A stretch of 64,000 bases of DNA, taken from the NCBI RefSeq assembly GCF_902859595.1, contig NZ_CADIJQ010000010.1:62001-126000 (forward strand). Direction: 5' to 3'. Shown piece after piece: positions 33,029-41,884 of this stretch; the stretch's first letter is position 1; each line of letters begins with the position of its first letter. This stretch comes from Achromobacter kerstersii. Its GTDB lineage: Bacteria > Pseudomonadota > Gammaproteobacteria > Burkholderiales > Burkholderiaceae_B. The translations under genes and the position numbers were made by a program. The notes under the pieces are model-generated. The model saw only the letters and a program-made list of their open reading frames with translations. It had not been told where the DNA came from and did no database searches.

Positions 33029-36000
33029 GCCTTGCCCTCCGGGCCACCGTGGGGTTGTGCGGGAGTTTGCGCAGCGTGGGACGAATCAGCGGTGGGTTCG
33101 CCAGCCGCCTTCTTGGCCGCCTGCTCTTCTTCCCAGGCCTTCAGTTCAGCGCCCAGCAGACGCGGGCGGGTCTTGAACAGGCCCAGCACCACGACGAAGA
33201 ACGTCGGCACGAAGATGACGGCGAACGGGGTTGCCGCCAACATGCCGCCCAGCACGCCCAGACCCACTGCGCGCTGGCTGGCGGCGCCTGCGCCCGTGGC
33301 CATCGCCAACGGCACCACGCCCAGAATGAACGCCAGCGACGTCATCAGAATCGGCCGGAACCGCAGCCTTGCGGCTTCCACCGCAGATTCATATAGCCCC
33401 ATGCCCCGCGCGTACTGATCCTTGGCGAACTCCACGATCAGAATGGCGTTCTTGGCCGCCAAGCCGATCACGGTCACCATGCCCACCTGGAAGTACACGT
33501 CGTTCGACATGCCCAGCGCGCTGACCAGGGCCACCGCACCCAACATACCCAGCGGCACCACCAGCATGACCGAGATCGGGATGGCCCAGCTTTCATACAG
33601 CGCGGCCAGCACCAGGAACACGATCAGCAGCGACAGGCCCATCAGGATGGGCGCCTGGTTACCCGCTTGGCGTTCCTGATACGACAGCCCCGTCCACTCG
33701 TAGCCGAAGCCTTGCGGCAACTGCGCGACGAGGTTCTGCATTTCCTCCATGGCCTGGCCCGTGGTGTAGCCCGCCGCGGCGCTGCCGCCGATACGCATGG
33801 ACTCGTAGCTGTTGTAGCGCACCACCTGCACCGGACCCTGCACCCAATCGGCCGTGACGAACGTCGACAGCGGCACCATCCCGCCTTGCGTGTTGCGCGC
33901 GTTCAGCTTCAAGACGTCAGACAGCTGCATGCGGTACGGCGCATCGGCCTGGACCCAGATGTTCTGCATCCGGCCCATGTTCGGGAACTTGCTCAGGTAG
34001 GCCGAGCCCACCGCCGTCGAGATCAGCGATGCCGCCTCGTTGAAGTCCACCCCCAAGGCTGCTGCCTTGTCGCGGTCGATGTTCAGCGTCAGTTGCGTGC
34101 CCGCCGCCAGACCGGTGATGCGGACTTGCGACAGCACCGGGCTCTTCATTGCCGCGCCCATCAACTGGCCCGTGGCCGCGGCCAGCGCCTCGGAGCCGGC
34201 CGCACCGCGATCCTGCAAGCGCAGGTCGAAGCCCGTGGCGTTACCCAAGGACGAAATGGCGGGCGGCACCAGCGTGAACACCTGCGCATCGTGAATGCCC
34301 ATCAACTGCTTCTGGAAGGCATTGAAGGCGATGGCGCCGGCGGAGTCCTGGCGTTCCTTGCGGTCTTTGAAGTCTTTCAGCGTGGTGAACGCAATAGCGG
34401 CGTTCAGGCCGTTACCGTTGAAGCTGTAGCCCTGCACGGCGATGACGTTTTCCACCGCGGGAATGTTGCGGAAGTATTCCTCGACCTGTTCGATGACCTC
34501 AACCGTACGGTTGGCGCTGGCGCCCGTGGGCAGCTCGATGTTGCTGATCACGTAGCCCTGGTCTTCTTCGGGCAGGAACGACGACGGCAGACGCAGGTAC
34601 AGCCAGCCCAGCAGCAGCACCAGCACCAGGAAGGCCAGCATCATGCGGCCGCCCTTGTGCAGAATGCGCGATACCCAGTTCTGATAACCGTGGGTGGTGG
34701 CGTCGAACTTGCGGTTGAACCAACCGAAGAAACCCTTTTTCTCGTCGTGGTGACCCTTGGCCACCGGCTTGAGAATGGTGGCGCACAACGCCGGCGTGAA
34801 GGTCAGCGCCAGCAGGGCCGAGAAGAAGATCGACACGGCCATGGCCACCGAGAACTGACGGTAGATCACGCCCACCGACCCGCTCATGAAGGCCAGCGGC
34901 AGGAACACCGTCACCAGCACCAGCGTGATGCCGACGATGGCCCCGCTGATCTGCGGCATGGCTTTCTTGGTGGCCTCTTTTGGCGGTAAGCCTTCGGTGG
35001 CCATGATCCGCTCAACGTTTTCAACCACCACGATGGCGTCGTCCACCAGAATCCCGATGGCCAGCACCATCGCAAACATGGTCAGCACGTTGATCGAGAA
35101 GCCCAGCCCCAGCATCACCGCAAACGAACCCAGCATGGCCACCGGCACGACAAGTGCCGGGATCAGCGTGTAGCGTACGTTCTGCAGGAACAGGTACATC
35201 ACCAGGAACACCAGCACCATGGCTTCGGCCAGGGTGTGCAGCACCTGCTCGATGGACACCTTCACATAGGGTGCGGTGTCGTAGGGAATGGCGTACTGGA
35301 TGTTGCCCGGGAAGTACTTGGACAGCTCTTCCATCTGTTGGCGCACGCCCTGGGCGGTGGCCAACGCGTTGGCGTCCGGCGACAGCACGATGGCGAAAGC
35401 GGCCGTGGGCTTGCCGTTCAGGCGGGCCCCGAATTGATAGTTGTCGGCGCCCACTTCGATACGGGCGACGTCGCGCAGCAGCACCTTGGAACCATCGGTG
35501 TTGGCGCGCAGGACGATCTTGCCGAAGCCTTCCACCGTGCTCAACTGGCCGTTGGCCGTGACGGTGGCGGTGATGCGCTGCGACTCCGGGTTGGGCGGCG
35601 AACCGATGCTGCCGCCAGAGATCAACACGTTCTGGCCCGAGATCGCCTGGTTGACTTCGGACATGCTCAGGTTAAAGCCCACCAGCTTGGCGGGATCGAC
35701 CCAGATGCGCATCGCGCGCGGCGCAGCGAACAGCTGGAACTGGCCCACGCCGGCCACACGCGAGACCGGGTTCTGCACGTTGCGGGTGATGTAGTCGGCC
35801 AATGCCGTTTGATCCAGCGAGCCGTCTTCGGACGACAACGTCACGATCATCAGGAAGCCGGTACTGGTCTGCTCGTATTGCAGGCCCTGCTGTTGCACGG
35901 CCGCCGGCAACTGCGCAATCACGTTGGACACGCGGTTCTGCACGTCCACCTGCGCCAAGTCGGGGTTGGTGCCCGGGGCGAAGGTGGCGGTGATCGTGGC

Positions 36001-36261
36001 GGTGCCGTAGGAATCGCTGACCGACTCGTAGTAGATCAGGCCCTTGGCCCCGTTGAGCTTGTCTTCGATGATACTGGTGACCGATTCCGCCACTTCCTTG
36101 GCCGATGCGCCAGGGTAGGTAGCGGTAATCGTGATCGCCGGCGGGGCCACGTCGGGGTATTGCGCCACCGGCATGTTCGGGATGGCCAGCACCCCCGCCA
36201 GCAGAATGAACAGGGCAACTACCCAGGCGAAAATTGGTCGATCAATGAAAAATTGCGGCAT
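33025..36261 (-). CDS. RND multidrug efflux permease (AcrB/MexB-like, HAE1)
   Basis: A 1078-residue proton-driven inner-membrane pump. It opens MPQFFIDRPIFAWVVALFI and keeps the proton relay Asp407-Asp408 in AIGILVDDAIVVVENVERIM, at the same numbering as AcrB. Two sets of six helices and two large periplasmic loops are evident. The C-terminus has an extra charged tail after the last helix (from about residue 1040; Lys/Glu/Ala then Gln/Pro/Gly-rich). It lies 65 bases after the adaptor. Expected substrates are lipophilic drugs; the exact range cannot be read. Confidence 0.97.
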   Translation of the reverse strand: MPQFFIDRPIFAWVVALFILLAGVLAIPNMPVAQYPDVAPPAITITATYPGASAKEVAESVTSIIEDKLNGAKGLIYYESVSDSYGTATITATFAPGTNPDLAQVDVQNRVSNVIAQLPAAVQQQGLQYEQTSTGFLMIVTLSSEDGSLDQTALADYITRNVQNPVSRVAGVGQFQLFAAPRAMRIWVDPAKLVGFNLSMSEVNQAISGQNVLISGGSIGSPPNPESQRITATVTANGQLSTVEGFGKIVLRANTDGSKVLLRDVARIEVGADNYQFGARLNGKPTAAFAIVLSPDANALATAQGVRQQMEELSKYFPGNIQYAIPYDTAPYVKVSIEQVLHTLAEAMVLVFLVMYLFLQNVRYTLIPALVVPVAMLGSFAVMLGLGFSINVLTMFAMVLAIGILVDDAIVVVENVERIMATEGLPPKEATKKAMPQISGAIVGITLVLVTVFLPLAFMSGSVGVIYRQFSVAMAVSIFFSALLALTFTPALCATILKPVAKGHHDEKKGFFGWFNRKFDATTHGYQNWVSRILHKGGRMMLAFLVLVLLLGWLYLRLPSSFLPEEDQGYVISNIELPTGASANRTVEVIEQVEEYFRNIPAVENVIAVQGYSFNGNGLNAAIAFTTLKDFKDRKERQDSAGAIAFNAFQKQLMGIHDAQVFTLVPPAISSLGNATGFDLRLQDRGAAGSEALAAATGQLMGAAMKSPVLSQVRITGLAAGTQLTLNIDRDKAAALGVDFNEAASLISTAVGSAYLSKFPNMGRMQNIWVQADAPYRMQLSDVLKLNARNTQGGMVPLSTFVTADWVQGPVQVVRYNSYESMRIGGSAAAGYTTGQAMEEMQNLVAQLPQGFGYEWTGLSYQERQAGNQAPILMGLSLLIVFLVLAALYESWAIPISVMLVVPLGMLGAVALVSALGMSNDVYFQVGMVTVIGLAAKNAILIVEFAKDQYARGMGLYESAVEAARLRFRPILMTSLAFILGVVPLAMATGAGAASQRAVGLGVLGGMLAATPFAVIFVPTFFVVVLGLFKTRPRLLGAELKAWEEEQAAKKAAGEPTADSSHAAQTPAQPHGGPEGKA

Positions 36262-36326
36262 GTGGGCTGACTCTGAAAGCGATGCTCACCAAAGGGGAAC
36301 GCGGCGCTGGTTGCGCCGCGTGCCGC

Positions 36327-37586
36327 TCAAGATTTCTGGCCTGCTGCCTTGTCCTGCTGGGCAGGTTCGGCAGGCTTGGGCGATTGCTCGGGCGCGGCCG
36401 GCTTGGCGCCGGGTTGCGCCGCGGGCTGGGCGCCGTTCGCGGGGGCTCCGTTCTTGTTCCATTGGCTGACCTGCACCGGCGCGCCTGGGCGGATTTTCTG
36501 GAAGCCTTCGACCACGACAACGTCGCCTGCCTTCAGGCCGCTGGTGATCAACCAGTTGTTCTTGATGGCGCCGCCGGTGGTGACGGGCAACTGGGAAATC
36601 TTGTTGTCCTTCACCAGCATCAGGCTTTGCGAGCCGTCGGCCGTGCGTTGCAGCGCCTGCTGCGGCACGACCAGCGCCTTGTCATCCACGCCCTGCTCCA
36701 GCCGCACGCGCACGTACATGCCGGGCAGCAGGATGCCGTCGGGGTTGGGCACTTCGGCGCGCAGGTTCACCTGGCCCGTGGACGGGTCCACGGTGATGCC
36801 GGTGAACAGCAGCTTGCCGGCGTGCTCGTATTCCGTGCCGTCTTCCAGCACAACGGTGGCGCGAGCGGTGTCTTTGCCCACCTTCTGCAATTGGCCGCTG
36901 GCGAATGCGCGGCGCAGCGTCGCCAATTCGGAAGTGGACTGCGTGAAGTCAACATAGACCGGGTCCAGCTGCTGCACGGTAGCCATTTGCGTGGCGGACG
37001 TGGCTTCCACCAGTGCGCCTTCGGTGACCAGCGGCTTGCCGATGCGGCCCGTGATGGGCGACGTGACATCGGTGTAGCCCAGGTTGATGGCCGCGTTGTC
37101 CTGGTTGGCCTTGGCGGCCGCCACCGAGGCATCGGCCTGGCGGAACGAGGCCACGGCGTTGTCGTATTCCTGCTTGCTGACGGCGTTGGCCTTGACCAGC
37201 GGCGCATAGCGGTCTGCCAGCAGCTTGGCGCTGAACAGATTGGCCTGCGCCTGCTTCAACTGCGCCGTCGCTTGATCGTAGGCTGCCTTGTAGGGCGCCG
37301 GATCAATCTTGAACAGCAGTTGGTTTTCTTTGACGTCACCGCCTTGCTCGAAGGCGATTTTCTGAACGATGCCGGTAACACGCGAACGGATCTGCGCATC
37401 ACGCACGGCATCCACGCGGCCGGGCAATTCAGAAACGATGGGCGCGCGCTCGGGCTGCACGGTAATGACGCTGACTTGAGGCATGCCGGGATTCATCTGT
37501 GGCTTTTCGCCGCACCCTGCCAATATCAGCGCGAGGACGCCACCGGAAACAGCCAGACCTGAAACACGTTTAGGCGAAAACCGCAT
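36327..37586 (-). CDS. RND efflux periplasmic adaptor (MexA/AcrA-like lipoprotein)
   Basis: A 419-residue membrane-fusion lipoprotein with lipobox LAGCG (Cys25). The order is barrel-sandwich hybrid, alpha-helical hairpin (about residues 100-165), lipoyl half (ITGRIGKPLVTEGALV), beta-barrel and membrane-proximal domain; the last 45 residues are Ala/Pro/Gln-rich. It is first in the operon. I chose the ATG at 37586 because it gives a proper signal peptide. A 26-bp inverted repeat sits 38-63 bases upstream, a likely control site. Confidence 0.96.
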   Translation of the reverse strand: MRFSPKRVSGLAVSGGVLALILAGCGEKPQMNPGMPQVSVITVQPERAPIVSELPGRVDAVRDAQIRSRVTGIVQKIAFEQGGDVKENQLLFKIDPAPYKAAYDQATAQLKQAQANLFSAKLLADRYAPLVKANAVSKQEYDNAVASFRQADASVAAAKANQDNAAINLGYTDVTSPITGRIGKPLVTEGALVEATSATQMATVQQLDPVYVDFTQSTSELATLRRAFASGQLQKVGKDTARATVVLEDGTEYEHAGKLLFTGITVDPSTGQVNLRAEVPNPDGILLPGMYVRVRLEQGVDDKALVVPQQALQRTADGSQSLMLVKDNKISQLPVTTGGAIKNNWLITSGLKAGDVVVVEGFQKIRPGAPVQVSQWNKNGAPANGAQPAAQPGAKPAAPEQSPKPAEPAQQDKAAGQKS

Positions 37587-37623
37587 TGAAACCCCCGCGC
37601 ATAGCGTAGTGACCCGTGAATAG

Positions 37624-37649
37624 CCCAATAATGTAACTCAGTTATTGGG
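37624..37649. promoter_or_regulatory. Inverted repeat upstream of the RND operon
   Basis: Perfect 8-bp arms CCCAATAA and TTATTGGG are separated by 10 bases, 38 bases upstream of the adaptor ATG. The AT-rich interior and the position suit an operator overlapping the promoter. It could also be the terminator of the upstream winged-helix gene, although the following T content is low. Confidence 0.5.
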
Positions 37650-37708
37650 GAAATCACGTATTTTCAAGCCGTACAACGATGCGCGGGAGAGACAAATCCG
37701 TAACAGCC

Positions 37709-38179
37709 TCAGCAGTTGGGAAGCGCTCTGAGATTGCCCAGGAACACGTAACCCACGCCGTGCACAGTATGCAGCGGCAAACGGGCGCCTGTCTGCAGGA
37801 CTTTGCTGCGTAGCCGGCAAATCGCCACATTGAGCGTGCGCATATTGGTGCTCTGGCGCACGGCCATCAACGCTTCGCGGCGCAATTCGCGATGCGGGCT
37901 CTGCAGCAGGCAGACAAAGCACGCGCGTTCAATTTCGGTCAGGTCGATACGCGCGCCGCTGGGCGCCAGCAGCGTCCACCCTTGGTACATCAGGCTCCAC
38001 CAGCCGTCGACCCGGTCGGAGGCAAGCGTGGCAGGGGCATTGACGGTGATGGACGGCGGCAGGCGCGCGCCGCGTGGCGAGGGTTGATCCAGGCGGGCAA
38101 GCGCATCAGCGGCAGGCGCGTGAGGCGTAGGTGCGTGAGGGGCGAGCGCGTGAGGAGCAAGCGCGTGAGGGACATTCAT
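37709..38179 (-). CDS. Winged helix-turn-helix (OmpR/PhoB-type) protein without a receiver domain
   Basis: A 156-residue protein. Residues 1-30 are a PHALA/PHAPT/PHAPA repeat tract and about 31-60 are a linker. Residues 60-150 are an OmpR/PhoB-type effector domain: LTEIERACFVCLLQSPHRELRREAL, a recognition helix near TLNVAICRLRSKV, and the wing LHTVHGVGYVF. No phosphoacceptor receiver domain is present. It is same-strand and 122 bases upstream of the RND adaptor gene, so control of the pump is plausible but unproven. The start is an ATG preceded by GGAGA. Confidence 0.82.
   Translation of the reverse strand: MNVPHALAPHALAPHAPTPHAPAADALARLDQPSPRGARLPPSITVNAPATLASDRVDGWWSLMYQGWTLLAPSGARIDLTEIERACFVCLLQSPHRELRREALMAVRQSTNMRTLNVAICRLRSKVLQTGARLPLHTVHGVGYVFLGNLRALPNC
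38111..38170 (-). repeat. Four 15-bp tandem repeats at the start of the winged-helix gene
   Basis: Four in-frame 15-bp units, each opening CCTCACGC, encode PHALA, PHALA, PHAPT and PHAPA (residues 4-23). Unit copies differ at only a few bases, mostly at the 3' end of each unit. Confidence 0.8.
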
Positions 38180-38363
38180 GGCAGGTCTCCATCGGGCCGG
38201 CCCCGCCTGGCGTGGCGGCAGCCGGAACCCGGAACAAGGTTGCTGTTTGTCCCTGAAGACTACCGGTGTGAACGGCTTCTGGCTGCCGAATGAGCCAATT
38301 ATCAGACCAGTCTTACGCGCCCTATCTGTTTGTGGCGACCCGGCCTGTTTGTGCCCACCCTGC

Positions 38364-39557
38364 CTACTTATGCGTACCGTTGCGATGAATATCGTGCGTC
38401 ACAAAGCAGCTGTTTTCGGTGGGCCGCGCCAGAATGCCGGGCTTGGCCAGCGTTTGGCGGATGTCGGCCAAACCGGATTCCCAGTGCTCGCGCATGGCCT
38501 CGGTGCCGAATTCGTAGTCCTTGGAGTAACGCTCCAGGTGCTTGGATTCGTAGATGAGGTTGATGATGTTGGTGGCGGGCGTATGCGACAACTTGCGGAT
38601 GTCGGCGAACTCGGGCGCGTTGCGCTCGGACTCGGGCAGGCGCTCAAGCAGGCGCTGCAAGCCATGGCGCAACTTCAGCACCCGCCGCAGCTGATCCGTG
38701 ACAAGGCGGGTTCGGCTGGAATACTGAATGTCTTTTTGGCGCTCGGCCACTTCTTCAAGCGAAGTCGGCAGCCCGCCACGCGCAGGCCATAAATCAACCT
38801 GAAACGCCAAGGTGTCGCGCATGTTGTCGTTGGTCAGCACCTGCGCCAGCGGCGTGTTCGATACGATACCGCCGTCCCAATAATGCTCTCCCTCGATCTC
38901 CACCGACGGAAAACCCGGCGGCAAGGCGCCGGAAGCCATGATGTGCTCGGGGCCCAGCTTATCGGTCTGGCTGTCGAAATAGGCGAAGTTGCCACTGCGC
39001 ACATTCACCACGCCGAAGCTTGCGCGCACCTTGCCGCTATTGAGCACATCGAAGTCGACGAACTGGCGCAACGTGGCCGCAAGCGGCGTGGTGTCGTAAA
39101 AGCTGGTGGACGCCGCACCCCGGCCGCTGGCCCAGTACGGAGGCGGGAAGCGCGGTTTGAAAAACCCCGGCTGCCCTGAAAATAGCGCCTGAAAGGCAGA
39201 CAGCTGGCCGTTCATGGCCGGCGAGCCGAAGCCGAAGGGAATGCCTTCGAACATGCCCGCCAGCGTGTCACCCCACGGCACCGAGGCAAAACCGGCCGGG
39301 CGGCAAATGCTTTCCCAGAAGCCCCGCAGCCGCTCAACGCGTTCGTCTTCGGGCGAGCCCGCGATGATGGCCGCGTTGATCGACCCGATGGAAATGCCGG
39401 AAATCCAGTTGGGCCGAATGCCCGCTTCGTGCAAGCCTTGGTACACCCCCGCCTGATAGGACCCCAGCGCGCCCCCGCCTTGCAGGACGAGGGCAACGGT
39501 TTCGTAGGGAGGCGTATCGCCGGTATCGGTGGACGGGGCCTTGCGGCGAGTGGTCAT
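38364..39557 (-). CDS. Patatin-like phospholipase
   Basis: A 397-residue patatin-family lipid acyl hydrolase. The oxyanion loop is LQGGGALGSYQAGVYQGL (residues 25-42). The nucleophile is Ser56 in GISIGS, and the partner Asp228 is in DGGIVSNTPL, completing the Ser-Asp dyad. The region after residue 240 matches the C-terminal DUF3734 extension often seen in bacterial members. No signal peptide is visible, so it probably acts at the cytoplasmic face. Its possible link to fatty-acid or polyhydroxyalkanoate turnover is not shown by neighbours. It lies 14 bases from the DUF4136 gene. Confidence 0.92.
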   Translation of the reverse strand: MTTRRKAPSTDTGDTPPYETVALVLQGGGALGSYQAGVYQGLHEAGIRPNWISGISIGSINAAIIAGSPEDERVERLRGFWESICRPAGFASVPWGDTLAGMFEGIPFGFGSPAMNGQLSAFQALFSGQPGFFKPRFPPPYWASGRGAASTSFYDTTPLAATLRQFVDFDVLNSGKVRASFGVVNVRSGNFAYFDSQTDKLGPEHIMASGALPPGFPSVEIEGEHYWDGGIVSNTPLAQVLTNDNMRDTLAFQVDLWPARGGLPTSLEEVAERQKDIQYSSRTRLVTDQLRRVLKLRHGLQRLLERLPESERNAPEFADIRKLSHTPATNIINLIYESKHLERYSKDYEFGTEAMREHWESGLADIRQTLAKPGILARPTENSCFVTHDIHRNGTHK

Positions 39558-39571
39558 TCGGCTACCTCTGG

Positions 39572-40177
39572 CTAGGGTTTGCTTTTGTCCGGCACTTGCG
39601 GCGCGGCGACGCCGGCCCGGAAAGGATACTTGGCGAAGATTTGCGCCACCGCCTTGTCCACGTTCTGCGAGGTGTTGGCGGTATCGGGATTCTGCACTTC
39701 ACCCACGGCCACGCCTTCCCACACCAGCTGCTTGCGCCGGGGATCGACCAAGTCGATATTCAGCGTGCCTTCGGTGTATTGATAAACGTCGTCGCCCCAG
39801 CCGTAGCCGGGCCAGCCGCCGTAGAACCCCGTGCGGTAGCCATAGTAAGGCCCCATCGGCGGCGCGGCCGGCGTGACTTGGGTTTTTTGCTGGAGCTTGG
39901 CGCCGAAGTTGACGAGCAGATCCGGGTTGGCGGCGCTGTACGTATAACCGCGCATCTCCATCTGGCCGCGCGTGGCGTCCTTGAGCCGCTCGGTCAAGAG
40001 GCTGCTGTAGCCCGCCTTGTCCGTGCCTAGCGGGTTCATGAAAGCGAATGTCCGGTATTGGGCAAAATCCGCCTGGTGATCGTAATCGCCCTTCACGGTG
40101 GGGCCTGATGCGCAGGCCGCCAGCAATGCCGTCATGGAACCGGCCGTCAACCATTTCAACGCTGGAAACGCTTTCAT
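39572..40177 (-). CDS. DUF4136 lipoprotein
   Basis: A 201-residue lipoprotein with a signal peptide and lipobox LLAACAS (Cys22). The mature part matches DUF4136: YRTFAFMNP near the start, MEMRGYTYSAANPDLLVNFGAKL, a Gly/Tyr-rich middle (PYYGYRTGFYGGWPGYGW), and TLNIDLVDPRRKQLVWEG. The function is unknown; envelope location is expected. It is 14 bases upstream of the patatin gene on the same strand, so the two are probably one transcript. Confidence 0.9.
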   Translation of the reverse strand: MKAFPALKWLTAGSMTALLAACASGPTVKGDYDHQADFAQYRTFAFMNPLGTDKAGYSSLLTERLKDATRGQMEMRGYTYSAANPDLLVNFGAKLQQKTQVTPAAPPMGPYYGYRTGFYGGWPGYGWGDDVYQYTEGTLNIDLVDPRRKQLVWEGVAVGEVQNPDTANTSQNVDKAVAQIFAKYPFRAGVAAPQVPDKSKP

Positions 40178-40318
40178 GTCGATTTCTCCGAGAGCTCAAG
40201 GCTTGGACATAGTGCCGCGAAGCCCGCAAAGTTTCAACAGAATCTCATTCGCATCCCCCCGCCTGCCGTCCATTACACTCGCAGCTGATTCATCCCCCTG
40301 ACACAGACCCAAACCAGC

Positions 40319-41113
40319 ATGTTGGAACTCGACGGCTCAATCTGGTTTCGTTCCGGCGCCCAGACCTGGGGCGGAAAGAACCGCATCGACCTGCTCTCCC
40401 AGATCGACGCCACTGGCTCGATCACGGCGGCTGCGCGCGCCGTGGGCATGAGCTACAAGGGCGCGTGGGACGCCATCGACGCCATGAACAATCTGGCGGG
40501 TGAACCGCTGGTGGTACGGGCCGCAGGCGGCAAAGGCGGCGGCGGCACGCAGCTGACCGACCGCGCGCGCCGCCTGATCGGCACCTTTCGGGCGTTGGAA
40601 GCCGAACACCGGAAGTTCATGGACAACCTGACGCGCGCAGGGCTGGACGCCAGCGGCGACATCGACCTGATGAGGCGTTTCATGCTGAAGACCAGCGCGC
40701 GCAATAAATTTCTGGGCACTGTCATCGAGATCCGCACGGGCGCCGTCAACGACGAAATCCTGTTGCGCATCGCGGGCGGCCATACCGTCACCGCGACCAT
40801 CACGCGTGAAAGCACGACGGAATTGGGCCTGGAGCCGGGCAAGGAAGCGATTGCGCTGGTGAAGGCGTCCAACGTGATCGTCGGCGCACCGGGCCCGGGC
40901 CTGCGGCTGTCGGCCCGCAACCAGTTGCTGGGCAAGATCAGCGCGGTGCGTCCGGGCGCCGTCAACAGTGAAATCCTGATCGCCATGGACGGCGGCGCGA
41001 CGATGGTGGCGATTGTCACCAACGACAGCGCGACGGAACTGGGCCTGGCCGAAGGCGAACCCGCCGTGGCGATTTTCAAGGCGTCCAGCGTGATCCTGGG
41101 CGTGCTGGACTGA
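40319..41113 (+). CDS. modE: Molybdate-responsive regulator ModE
   Basis: A 264-residue ModE. The N-terminal winged helix (about residues 1-110; LDGSIWFRSGAQTWGGKNRIDLLSQIDATGSITAAARAVGMSYKGAWDAID) binds DNA. Two C-terminal TOBE/Mop repeats (about 125-190 and 198-262; SARNKFLGTVIEIRTGAVNDEI and SARNQLLGKISAVRPGAVNSEI) bind molybdate. With molybdate bound it should repress modABC through the box at 43392-43415. It is convergent with modC rather than divergent from modA. Confidence 0.96.
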   Translation: MLELDGSIWFRSGAQTWGGKNRIDLLSQIDATGSITAAARAVGMSYKGAWDAIDAMNNLAGEPLVVRAAGGKGGGGTQLTDRARRLIGTFRALEAEHRKFMDNLTRAGLDASGDIDLMRRFMLKTSARNKFLGTVIEIRTGAVNDEILLRIAGGHTVTATITRESTTELGLEPGKEAIALVKASNVIVGAPGPGLRLSARNQLLGKISAVRPGAVNSEILIAMDGGATMVAIVTNDSATELGLAEGEPAVAIFKASSVILGVLD

Positions 41114-41128
41114 CGCGCAACGCGTCAG
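41110..41128 (+). other. Hairpin overlapping the modE stop
   Basis: CTGACGCG, a CAA loop and CGCGTCAG form a perfect 8-bp stem spanning the modE stop codon. There is no T tract; it lies between the convergent modE and modC ends and may slow or end transcription. Confidence 0.4.
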
Positions 41129-41197
41129 CGGTCCGGTCAGACGTCCGATCTAACGCCCAATCCGCAACCCGCATCCATCCCCCGGGATCAAGCCCGA

Positions 41198-41884
41198 TCA
41201 AACCCCCGGGTCATCCGCACGGCGGCGCACCTTGCCGTCGCGCACTTCGAACACTTCATCGGCCAGGGCATCCACATCCGCCGGGTCATGCGTGATCAGC
41301 AGCATCGGCACGTCCAGCTGCCGCTGCAGCGCATTCAGTTCCTGGCGCATCTTGCCGCGCAGTTGTGAATCCAGCGCAGAAAACGGCTCGTCCAGCAGCA
41401 GGATGTCGGGCTGCAACGTCAGCGCGCGCGCCAGCGCCACGCGCTGCTTCTGCCCGCCCGAAATCTCGTTGGGATAACTGCCGATGATGGCGCCCAGCTC
41501 AAACGCATCCACCCAGCGTTTGGCCTCTGGCGCCACGCCGCGCCTGGGCGGGTTGAGCCAGCCGCGCCGCAAGCCGAACGCGATGTTCTGCGCCACCGTC
41601 AGATGGGGAAACAGCGCGTAGTCCTGAAACAGATAGGCCACGCGCCGCGACTGCGTTGGCAGGCTGACGCCCGCCTGGCTATCGAACAGCACGCGCCCAT
41701 TGATATCGATGCGGCCAGCGTCCGGCCGCAGCAACCCCGCCACCGCGCGCAAGGTCAGGCTCTTGCCCGCGCCCGACGGCCCGAACAAGGCGATGCGCTT
41801 GGACGACGACGTGAAGGCCACGTCCAGCTCAAATTGGCGGTCGCCCGACACCATGCGCTTGGCGACCTGGATGTTGATGCTCAT
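41198..41884 (-). CDS. modC: Molybdate ABC transporter ATP-binding protein, short form (ModC)
   Basis: A 228-residue ABC ATPase. Walker A is GPSGAGKS, the signature is ISGGQKQRVALARAL, Walker B is ILLLDEPFSALD, and the switch His is in LLITHDPADVDAL. Usual ModC proteins are about 350 residues with a C-terminal TOBE domain that senses molybdate; this one ends directly after the ATPase core. Molybdate sensing must then rest with ModE. Its ATG overlaps the modB stop by four bases. Confidence 0.92.
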   Translation of the reverse strand: MSINIQVAKRMVSGDRQFELDVAFTSSSKRIALFGPSGAGKSLTLRAVAGLLRPDAGRIDINGRVLFDSQAGVSLPTQSRRVAYLFQDYALFPHLTVAQNIAFGLRRGWLNPPRRGVAPEAKRWVDAFELGAIIGSYPNEISGGQKQRVALARALTLQPDILLLDEPFSALDSQLRGKMRQELNALQRQLDVPMLLITHDPADVDALADEVFEVRDGKVRRRADDPGV

